In this document: piece by piece, positions 7,269-11,918 of the stretch
Numbering within the stretch: position 1 is the stretch's first letter
Layout of the letters: each line of letters starts with the position of its first letter
Assembly: GCA_900765165.1 (NCBI GenBank)
Contig: CAAFQR010000091.1
Coordinates: 1-11,918 of the forward strand
Direction: 5' to 3'
DNA: 11,918 nucleotides
DNA from: Veillonellaceae bacterium
Lineage (GTDB): Bacteria; Bacillota; Negativicutes; Veillonellales; Veillonellaceae
Notes under the pieces: model-generated
Databases searched by the model: none
Seen by the model: only the letters and a program-made list of their open reading frames with translations
Told to the model about the DNA's origin: nothing
Program-made: the position numbers and the translations under genes

Positions 7269-7305
7269 AAGACGGAAACGCTATTAACGTTATATACATA
7301 GACGG

Positions 7306-7344
7306 CAAGTGCGAAGGGGCTCGCGTTAGCGGGCCTGGCACTTG
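7306..7344 (+). other. Long hairpin in the rnr-smpB gap
   Basis: CAAGTGC (7306-7312) pairs with GCACTTG (7338-7344). Inside it, GGCTCGC (7318-7324) pairs with GCGGGCC (7329-7335) with one G-U, around a GTTA loop. The 14 pairs are split by a small internal loop. No T tract follows. The stem ends five bases before the smpB ribosome-binding site (AAGGAG, 7350-7355), so it could influence smpB translation or protect the mRNA end. Confidence 0.6.
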
Positions 7345-7363
7345 ACGGGAAGGAGTTAGTACA

Positions 7364-7843
7364 GTGAGTAAAGGCAAAAAAGACGCGCCGTCTTTAATTG
7401 CGGATAACCGCAAGGCGCGCCATGATTACCATATTCATGAAACCTATGAAGCGGGGATTTCCTTGACCGGTACGGAAGTGAAATCAATCCGCAATGGGCG
7501 TTTGAATCTTAAGGATAGCTATTGCCAGATCGTGAACGGTGAGCTGTTTTTATTTCAAGCGCATATTAGCCCGTACGAACAGGGCAATCAGTTCAATCAT
7601 GAACCGATGCGGACGCGCAAGCTGCTCATGCATCGCAGTGAAATTCACAAACTGTTGGGCCAAGTGAAAGAAAAAGGCTTTTCCTTGGTGCCGCTGAACT
7701 TTCATTTCAGCCATGGCCTTATCAAGGTGACGGTTGGTCTTGTAACCGGTAAGAAGAACTACGATAAGCGACAGGATATGGCTGAACGTGACGCGCAGCG
7801 CGATATTCGCCGTCGCATGAAGGAACAGAGTCACGATTATTAA
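7364..7843 (+). CDS. smpB: SsrA-binding protein SmpB
   Basis: SmpB binds the tRNA-like domain of tmRNA and delivers it to stalled ribosomes; its C-terminal tail occupies the empty mRNA channel. It has 159 residues, normal for the family. Core signatures are visible: ADNRKARHDYHIHETYEAG, LTGTEVKSIRNGR, NLKDSYCQI, HISPYEQGNQFNHEP, RTRKLLMH, KEKGFSLVPL and GKKNYDKRQD. The basic tail RDAQRDIRRRMKEQSHDY is intact. GTG 7364 is the start, with AAGGAG (7350-7355) eight bases upstream. It lies between rnr and the tmRNA gene, so the protein, its RNA partner and the RNase that clears the rescued mRNA are together. No terminator is obvious before the ssrA promoter, so smpB transcripts may run into ssrA. 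Confidence 0.97.
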   Translation: MSKGKKDAPSLIADNRKARHDYHIHETYEAGISLTGTEVKSIRNGRLNLKDSYCQIVNGELFLFQAHISPYEQGNQFNHEPMRTRKLLMHRSEIHKLLGQVKEKGFSLVPLNFHFSHGLIKVTVGLVTGKKNYDKRQDMAERDAQRDIRRRMKEQSHDY

Positions 7844-7898
7844 AAGTGGATTAGGGGACAGCGCGGTTGAACCGGTAGTTCAAAATAGGGCAAATGGT

Positions 7899-7927
7899 TT
7901 GACAGGCGCTGGTTCCTTGTTTATAAT
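7899..7927 (+). promoter_or_regulatory. ssrA promoter (perfect sigma-A consensus)
   Basis: TTGACA (7899-7904) and TATAAT (7922-7927) are both exact consensus hexamers with a 17-base spacer. The mature tmRNA begins 16 bases after the -10. This predicts strong constitutive tmRNA synthesis, independent of smpB. Confidence 0.93.
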
Positions 7928-7942
7928 TAATCTTGCACACTT

Positions 7943-8284
7943 GGGGGCGTAATGGTTTCGACAGGGGTGCGTGTATCACAAATAGCGAGTCGGCGTTCCA
8001 GAAGGCCGTAAAACTGTGGGACTTTAAATTAAACGCAAAAGAAAACTTTGCATTAGCTGCATAAGCTACGTCTTACCTCTCTTCGCCCGTGAGCGGGGAT
8101 AAGACGTCAAACAACGGGCTCGTTATGACGAATTGCTCACTTCGTTGTAATTAAATCAACGAGCTGGATTGGTGTAGGTTGTTGCTGTTCGAAAGCCAAT
8201 CGAGATTTAAAACAGTAACTGCACTCGGAGAAGTTTGTGGGGCAACGCTTTTGGACAGGGGTTCGATTCCCCTCGCCTCCACCA
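7943..8284 (+). ncRNA. ssrA: Transfer-messenger RNA (tmRNA)
   Basis: tmRNA rescues ribosomes stalled on truncated mRNA and adds a degradation tag. The one-piece 342-base RNA begins GGGGGCG (7943-7949), which pairs with CGCCTCC (8274-8280) to form the acceptor stem, with discriminator A and encoded CCA (8282-8284). The T arm contains GGTTCGATTCC, and the 5' end carries the hallmark AATGGTTTCGACAGG. The tag frame resumes at GCA 8035 and ends at TAA 8062-8064, reading AKENFALAA, so the full tag is that sequence after the alanine carried by tmRNA. A U at -5 and A at -4 of the resume codon, as in E. coli, support this frame. Pseudoknot-forming GC-rich segments follow the tag. The 3' end is intact, with no sign of an inserted element. 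Confidence 0.97.
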
Positions 8285-8294
8285 GACTAAAATT

Positions 8295-8337
8295 AGGACC
8301 GGTAGTATACGACTGTATGCTATCGGTCCTTTGTTTA
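8295..8337 (+). terminator. Intrinsic terminator of ssrA
   Basis: AGGACCGGTAGTATAC (8295-8310) pairs with GTATGCTATCGGTCCT (8315-8330): 16 pairs with two G-U wobbles, a GACT loop, then TTGTTTATC. On the opposite strand the hairpin is followed by AATTTTAG, so it may also stop transcripts of the convergent small gene. Confidence 0.93.
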
Positions 8338-8413
8338 TCTGCGTTGCTTGATTATCAGTTGTAAAATTAACATTCAAATAGAGTTTGCCAATTTTCATAT
8401 AGCCTTAAATCTA

Positions 8414-8563
8414 TCATAGGTTTTCTAGTCGCTTATATAGCTCCTTATTGCGTTCCATAATCTCAGCAGAGATTATGCGCATTTTTTCTTTGAGTTCGGG
8501 TGAGTTTTTGGTCGTAATAATCTTACGTTCGGTATTTTCTTGTGAAAATGAATTTGTATCCAT
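8414..8563 (-). CDS. Small hypothetical protein, 49 residues
   Basis: I do not recognise this protein. It starts at the complement of 8563, where GGAGG lies seven bases upstream of the ATG. That is the main reason to accept so short a gene; a longer in-frame extension to 8629 has no such site. The amino-terminal half is polar (MDTNSFSQENTERK). The second half, from about residue 22, is charged and probably helical (PELKEKMRIISAEIMERNKE, then LYKRLENL). There is no signal peptide or membrane segment. It has its own extended -10 promoter (8620-8648), is convergent with the ssrA terminator and lies in an AT-rich region. The helix could be a partner-binding or antitoxin-like segment, but no toxin gene is nearby and no family motif was found. 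Function unknown. Confidence 0.65.
   Translation of the reverse strand: MDTNSFSQENTERKIITTKNSPELKEKMRIISAEIMERNKELYKRLENL
8457..8476. repeat. Perfect inverted repeat within the small gene
   Basis: ATAATCTCagcaGAGATTAT has perfect 8-base arms and a 4-base loop. It lies inside the coding part of the small minus-strand gene (residues around ISAEIM), so the mRNA could fold back or the DNA could bind a dimer. Confidence 0.5.
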
Positions 8564-8619
8564 GGCAATACCTCCGGGAGCTCTACTAATAGATTTGCAA
8601 ACAAATTTAGCTTTAACTA

Positions 8620-8648
8620 ATAATAGCATGTTAAAATTTGCAATTCAA
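8620..8648 (-). promoter_or_regulatory. Promoter of the small minus-strand gene
   Basis: On the minus strand the -35 is TTGAAT (8643-8648), the -10 is TATTAT (8620-8625), and the spacer is 17 bases. TGC directly precedes the -10, giving an extended -10 element. The start codon is about 50 bases downstream of the expected transcription start. Confidence 0.7.
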
Positions 8649-8650
8649 CG

Positions 8651-8693
8651 TAAAAGAATGAGAGAAGCGACGCTAGGATTAGCGCCGCTTCTC
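8651..8693 (-). terminator. Candidate terminator for adhE transcripts
   Basis: The 14-base arms 8662-8675 and 8680-8693 pair with a single A-C mismatch around a 4-base loop. Read on the minus strand, the hairpin is followed by TCATTCTTTTA. It would stop transcription from adhE just before the promoter of the small gene, but it is about 290 bases after the adhE stop and the T tract is imperfect. Confidence 0.45.
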
Positions 8694-8695
8694 GG

Positions 8696-8985
8696 TAAAG
8701 GGATTTTTAATTTAAAGGGATTTTAACAAAATAATAGAAATAAAGGGATTTAACTAGTAGTATAAGGGATCTGACTGCTAGTTTTTTGTTTTTAAGAAAG
8801 TTTTCTAGAGAATGTTTTCGTAATGTTGTAATAGGGTTTGAAAGTGATTGAAGGTGAAAGTAGAAGTACAGCATTAGGGAAAATCATTTCACGATGGGAA
8901 ACTTCTTGTAAAAAGGGATTTTTAGATAAAAGGGAAATAAAGGAAATTAGGGAATTGAATTATATAGTTACGAATAGGGATTATT
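8696..8985 (+). repeat. Dispersed AAAGGGATTT motif, about eight copies
   Basis: GGG cores lie at 8700, 8717, 8745, 8766, 8915, 8932, 8950 and 8977, in two clusters of four. Five copies read AGGGATT exactly; others differ by one or two bases (AGGGATC, AGGGAAA, AGGGAAT). Several are in TAAAGGGATTTTTAA context. Spacing between cores is mostly 17-28 bases. The copies lie downstream of adhE, one of them next to its stop codon. Some similarity is expected from the AT-rich composition, but the shared GGGAT core is not. Confidence 0.5.
8752..8793 (+). terminator. Orphan intrinsic terminator on the plus strand
   Basis: AACTAGTAGT (8752-8761) pairs with ACTGCTAGTT (8774-8783) with one G-U, around a 12-base loop, and is followed by TTTTTTGTTTTT overlapping the stem end. 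It is a convincing rho-independent terminator. No plus-strand gene upstream needs it, because ssrA has its own. It may end an unrecognised small RNA. Confidence 0.75.
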
Positions 8986-8988
8986 CGT
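8970..8988. other. Short hairpin overlapping the adhE stop codon
   Basis: ACGAATA (8970-8976) and TATTCGT (8982-8988) are perfect 7-base arms around GGGAT. They span the stop codon and the last adhE codons. There is no T tract on the minus strand, so this is more likely a 3'-end stabilising hairpin or chance than a terminator. Confidence 0.4.
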
Positions 8989-11557
8989 AGCATTTAATAA
9001 GAATGTCTTTGAGCTCGGAAATGAGCGGTTCCTTCGGGTTCGTGGATGTACACTGATCTTCGAAGGAGAGTTCGGCTAATTCATCAACATGAGCGTCGAA
9101 GTCTTCGCGGGAAACGCCGTTACCTTTAAGCGTTAAGTCCACGTTAACGTCTTTAGCCAGTTTCTGGATAGCTGCGATGAGTGCTTCTACGAGTTCGGCT
9201 GTGGTGTCGCCCTTTAAGCCTAAAGCACGAGCGATTTCCGCATAGTCTTCGTCAGCACGGAAGTAGTTGTATTTAGCCCACATTGCATGCTTGCGCGGTT
9301 CCTGTGCATTGTAACGAATTACATGGGGCATAGCGATGGCGATGCAACGGCCATGCGGGAAGTGCCATACGCTACCAAGCTTGTGAGCGATGGAGTGGTT
9401 GATACCAAGCAATGCATTGGCGAAGGCCATACCAGCGATGGTAGCAGCATTGTGCATTTTTTCACGAGCATCCGGGTCGCCGGTCTTGTAGGAGCGCGGC
9501 AAGTATTCGAATACGAGCTTAATAGCCTGGAGGCTCAAGCCTTTCGTGTAGTCGCTAGCCATAACGGATACGTAGGATTCGATAGCGTGGCTCAATACGT
9601 CGAGACCGGTATCGCCTACGAGGCCCTTCGGAATGTTGTATACGAATTTCGGATCGATAATCGCTACGGTCGGCGTTAAGGCATAGTCTGCTAACGGATA
9701 TTTCGTGCCCGTTTCGCTGTCGGTAATAACGGCGAACGGCGTAACTTCGGAACCGGTACCGGACGTAGTCGGAATGCAGACTAACTGGGTGTGGCTCATG
9801 CCTTCGATTTTATAAACACGTTTGCGAATGTCTAAGTATTTCTGCTTAGCACCGAAGAAGTCTGTGTCCGGATGTTCGTTGAAGAGCCAGATTACTTTGG
9901 CCGCATCCATTACGGAGCCACCACCGATGGCGATAACCGTATCCGGGTTGAAGTCTTTAATCTTTTCAACGCCTTTGAAAACAGTGTTCGTGGACGGATC
10001 TGGTTCTACATCAGCGAAGATAGCATATTCCACTTTGTTCGGACGTGCTTTCAACTGTTCAACGACGCGGTCCACGAAGCCTAATTTCACCATACCGGTG
10101 TCGGCGATGATGAATACGCGTTTCATGTGCTGCATGTTACGCAAGTAGCGAATCGAGTCTTCTTCGAAGTAAATGCGAGGCGGCAATTTAATCCATTGCA
10201 TATTATTTCTCCTTTTGGCGATTGTCTTAGTCGTAATCAAATCAACGGTAGTAACGTTTTTCGATACGGAGTTTTTGCCGTAGGAGCCGCAGCCCAAGGT
10301 AAGGGACGGAATGTTGTTGTTGTACATGTCGCCGATACCGCCTTGGGAGGACGGGGAGTTAACGAGGATACGGCAAGCTTTCATGGCAGTGCCGAATTCC
10401 TTAATAAGCTCTTCGTTGCGAGTGTGGATAGCCGCGGAGTGGCCTAAGCCGCCGAATTCGAGCATTTTTTCACAGAATGCAAAACCTTCCTTGTGGTTCT
10501 TGCTCTTGAACATAGCTAAAACAGGGGATAGCTTTTCGCGAGACAACGGGTATTTCGGGCCAACGTCCGGTAATTCGGCGATTAAAATCTTCGTGCCGGC
10601 CGGAACCTTGAGGCCGGCCAGTTTAGCGATGGATTCAGCGCTTTGACCGGGGATGTCGCCTTTGATGCTCGTTTTTTCTTCGTTAAACATAGCCGCTTCC
10701 AAAGCCGGAATTTCGTCAGGTTTTACGAAGTATACGTTGTGGCGTAAGAATTCTTCTTTAACGGTGTCGTAAATTTCTTCGTCTACGATGACGGCCTGTT
10801 CAGAGGCACAGATCATGCCGTTGTCGAAGGCTTTGGATAAAATAACGTCATTTACAGCCTGTTTGATACGGGCTGTTTTTTCAATGTACGACGGTACGTT
10901 GCCAGGGCCTACGCCTAAAGCCGGTTTACCGGTACTGTAAGCGGCTTTAACCATGCCGGAACCACCGGTTGCCAAGACAACAGCGACGTCCGGGTGATTC
11001 ATGAGTAAGCCGGATTTTTCCATAGACGGATTTTCAATCCACAAAATGCAATCCTTTGGTGCACCGGCAGCCACAGCTGCTTCATAGACTACGCGCGCTG
11101 CTTCAGCGGAGCAGTTCTGCGCACTAGGGTGAAATGAGAAGATGACTGGATTACGCGTTTTTAAGCAAATTAATGCTTTAAAAAGGGTAGTGGAGGTAGG
11201 ATTGGTCACCGGGGTAACCGCGCAAACAACACCGACAGGGGCTGCGATCGTGATAAGTTCATCCACTTCACTTTCGCTGATGATGCCACAGGTCTTGTTA
11301 TTTTTGATGTTGTGCCAAATGGATTCAGTAGCGAACATGTTCTTTAACGCTTTGTCTTCATAGACACCGCGTTTTGTTTCTTCTACGGCCAATTTGGCTA
11401 ATCGCATGTGTTGATCGAGACCGGCAATGGCCATACGATGTACGATGCGGTCAATTTCCTCTTGCGTCATAGTTTCAAGAACAGACAATGCTTTCTGAGA
11501 TCGCACTACTAATGCATTAATCTCTTCCTGCGGGGTGAGAACCTTTTTTTGAGTCAT
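8981..11557 (-). CDS. adhE: Bifunctional acetaldehyde-CoA/alcohol dehydrogenase AdhE
   Basis: AdhE reduces acetyl-CoA to acetaldehyde and then ethanol with two NADH, regenerating NAD+ during fermentation. In characterised species it forms long helical filaments (spirosomes). The protein has 858 residues (E. coli 891). The N-terminal CoA-acylating aldehyde dehydrogenase has catalytic C250 in GMICASEQAVIVD. A linker at about 450-465 (TIAKRRNNMQWIKLPPRIYF) leads to the iron alcohol dehydrogenase, with the NAD-binding loop IGGGSVMDAAK (GGGS 545-548). The iron ligands are D653 and H657 (GLDVLSHAIES), H721 (GINHSIAHKLG) and H735 (FPHGRC). All expected residues are present. The ATG at 11557 is chosen for the AAAGGA sites just upstream; a TTG at 11602 is in frame but unsupported. 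It is transcribed divergently from the tRNA gene and convergently to ssrA. Confidence 0.97.
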   Translation of the reverse strand: MTQKKVLTPQEEINALVVRSQKALSVLETMTQEEIDRIVHRMAIAGLDQHMRLAKLAVEETKRGVYEDKALKNMFATESIWHNIKNNKTCGIISESEVDELITIAAPVGVVCAVTPVTNPTSTTLFKALICLKTRNPVIFSFHPSAQNCSAEAARVVYEAAVAAGAPKDCILWIENPSMEKSGLLMNHPDVAVVLATGGSGMVKAAYSTGKPALGVGPGNVPSYIEKTARIKQAVNDVILSKAFDNGMICASEQAVIVDEEIYDTVKEEFLRHNVYFVKPDEIPALEAAMFNEEKTSIKGDIPGQSAESIAKLAGLKVPAGTKILIAELPDVGPKYPLSREKLSPVLAMFKSKNHKEGFAFCEKMLEFGGLGHSAAIHTRNEELIKEFGTAMKACRILVNSPSSQGGIGDMYNNNIPSLTLGCGSYGKNSVSKNVTTVDLITTKTIAKRRNNMQWIKLPPRIYFEEDSIRYLRNMQHMKRVFIIADTGMVKLGFVDRVVEQLKARPNKVEYAIFADVEPDPSTNTVFKGVEKIKDFNPDTVIAIGGGSVMDAAKVIWLFNEHPDTDFFGAKQKYLDIRKRVYKIEGMSHTQLVCIPTTSGTGSEVTPFAVITDSETGTKYPLADYALTPTVAIIDPKFVYNIPKGLVGDTGLDVLSHAIESYVSVMASDYTKGLSLQAIKLVFEYLPRSYKTGDPDAREKMHNAATIAGMAFANALLGINHSIAHKLGSVWHFPHGRCIAIAMPHVIRYNAQEPRKHAMWAKYNYFRADEDYAEIARALGLKGDTTAELVEALIAAIQKLAKDVNVDLTLKGNGVSREDFDAHVDELAELSFEDQCTSTNPKEPLISELKDILIKCYE

Positions 11558-11589
11558 TATCCTTTCGTCCTTTCTTTGATGTTGGAGTT

Positions 11590-11596
11590 TTGTTAA
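11590..11596. promoter_or_regulatory. Rex-like half-site in the adhE leader
   Basis: TTGTTAA matches one arm of the redox repressor Rex operator (TTGTTAA-N4-TTAACAA in clostridia). The other arm is not conserved at the expected distance; only TCAA recurs, two bases further away. Rex commonly controls adhE, so the site is plausible but weak. Confidence 0.25.
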
Positions 11597-11619
11597 TAAC
11601 ACACATCAACTACAGTTAT

Positions 11620-11648
11620 AGGTTACTCTAAATGCAACATTATGTCAA
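11620..11648 (-). promoter_or_regulatory. Candidate adhE promoter
   Basis: On the minus strand TTGACA (11643-11648) is an exact -35, with TAACCT (11620-11625) as a poor -10 after 17 bases. Upstream of it ATATCA occurs three times in a row with small gaps (about 11651-11672). The poor -10 suggests that an activator or regulated opening is needed. Confidence 0.5.
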
Positions 11649-11744
11649 TTTGATATTATTGATATGATATTGGTGCATTTGAAATAGGGGGAGGGAATCC
11701 AAAAGACTTAGTTATTACTTATAACAAAGTCGCTATTAAATGCT

Positions 11745-11808
11745 ATCTCACTACGTTTATACGAAATTTTTTGAAAACTAAAATTTCTTGTTGACAACGC
11801 AGTGAGAT
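11745..11808. repeat. Inverted repeat spanning the tRNA-Leu promoter
   Basis: ATCTCACT (11745-11752) and AGTGAGAT (11801-11808) are perfectly complementary and 48 bases apart. The second copy lies in the spacer of the tRNA promoter. GCTATT (11732-11737) and AATAGC (11818-11823) add a second, outer complementary pair. This could be a looped operator or chance. Confidence 0.4.
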
Positions 11809-11819
11809 TCGTGTAGAAT
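11791..11819 (+). promoter_or_regulatory. tRNA-Leu promoter
   Basis: TTGACA (11791-11796) is exact and TAGAAT (11814-11819) matches five of six bases, with a 17-base spacer. The tRNA begins 18 bases after the -10. This is a strong vegetative promoter. Confidence 0.9.
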
Positions 11820-11836
11820 AGCTATTGTTCCGAGAC

Positions 11837-11918
11837 GCCGGAGTGGCGGAATGGCAGACGCACTTGACTCAAAATCAAGCGGGTAACACCGTGTGGGTTC
11901 AAGTCCCACCTCCGGCAC
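11837..11918 (+). tRNA. tRNA-Leu (anticodon CAA), 3' end cut by the window
   Basis: The acceptor arm GCCGGAG (11837-11843) pairs with CTCCGGC (11910-11916), followed by discriminator A and the first C of a probable encoded CCA. The anticodon stem CTTGA/TCAAG encloses CTCAAAA, with anticodon CAA reading UUG. A long variable arm (about GCGGGTAACACCGTG) makes it a class II tRNA, as leucine requires. The T loop is TTCAAGT. Only the last two bases of CCA fall outside the window. Confidence 0.96.

Larger units (their letters stand above)
8564..8980. other. AT-rich gene-free stretch between the small gene and adhE
   Basis: No convincing protein gene was seen on either strand in these 417 bases. The stretch holds the small-gene promoter, a 14-bp hairpin (8662-8693), a strong plus-strand terminator (8752-8793) with no assigned gene, and a dispersed AAAGGGATTT motif. 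Between 8794 and 8905 nothing else stands out. It may contain a small RNA on the plus strand, or it may be the long 3' untranslated region of adhE. Confidence 0.5.

Noticed and set aside
7867..7883. TTGAACcggtaGTTCAA hairpin after smpB as a terminator
   Set aside because: The stem is only six pairs, and the following bases (AATAGGGCAAAT) contain no T tract, so termination is not supported.
8179..8364. Open frame over the 3' half of tmRNA and its terminator
   Set aside because: The region is clearly the tRNA-like domain and terminator of ssrA; the frame is accidental.
8448..8726. Plus-strand reading frame of 92 codons opposite the small minus-strand gene
   Set aside because: It begins with TTG, has no ribosome-binding site, runs across the opposing promoter and hairpin, and shows no protein-like pattern. 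It is the antisense of a better supported gene.
8752..8793. Terminator of adhE on the minus strand
   Set aside because: Read from adhE, the hairpin is followed by AAATCCCTTTATTTC, which lacks a T tract. The T run lies on the plus-strand side, so it acts for plus transcripts.
8260..8980. Genomic island insertion at the ssrA 3' end
   Set aside because: The 3' end of tmRNA is a frequent integration site, but no integrase and no second copy of its last 20 bases was found in the window.
8696..8985. CRISPR array
   Set aside because: The repeated AAAGGGATTT units are too short and unevenly spaced, and no unique spacer-repeat pattern or cas gene is present.
11590..11609. Complete Rex operator upstream of adhE
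   Set aside because: Only one arm (TTGTTAA) is intact; the second would need to be two bases closer and match better. Kept as a weak half-site only.

Overview
This window reads as a chromosomal segment of a low-to-mid GC Gram-positive-lineage bacterium. The gene order cysS-mrnC-rlmB-rae1(yacP)-sigH is a classic Firmicutes arrangement, also seen in Bacillus subtilis. The sigma-H, SmpB and RNase R sequences are Firmicutes-like. The mix of this order with secG-rnr-smpB-ssrA and a bifunctional AdhE fits the Negativicutes, with a Veillonella-like genome as my best guess. That placement rests on gene content and recall, not on a search.

Region 1 (1-4406, + strand) opens inside a T-box leader with a UGC specifier candidate and a TGGA acceptor-binding bulge, both matching tRNA-Cys. 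It controls cysS. cysS overlaps mrnC (Mini-III, 23S rRNA maturation), followed by rlmB (23S rRNA G2251 2'-O-methylation), a NYN/PIN-type nuclease of the YacP/Rae1 family, and sigH behind its own promoter-like sequence and a perfect 19-bp palindrome.

Region 2 (4407-8337, + strand) is secG (with terminator), rnr, smpB and ssrA. The tmRNA gene has a perfect-consensus promoter, an encoded CCA, a tag reading AKENFALAA and a 16-bp terminator. A Rae1-like mRNA endonuclease, the tmRNA-SmpB rescue pair and RNase R, which degrades nonstop mRNA, therefore lie within about 5 kb. This makes the window a translation and RNA quality-control neighbourhood.

Region 3 (8338-8980) is AT-rich and holds one small minus-strand gene (49 codons) with its own extended -10 promoter and a strong RBS. 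Next to it is a 417-base gene-free stretch with an orphan plus-strand terminator, a 14-bp hairpin and a dispersed AAAGGGATTT motif repeated in two clusters. This is the least explained part of the window.

Region 4 (8981-11836, - strand) is adhE, encoding bifunctional CoA-acylating aldehyde/alcohol dehydrogenase with intact catalytic and iron-binding residues, plus its divergent upstream region. The window ends in a tRNA-Leu(CAA) gene on the + strand with a strong promoter; only the last bases of its CCA end may be missing. No transposase, integrase, CRISPR array, prophage or plasmid gene was seen.
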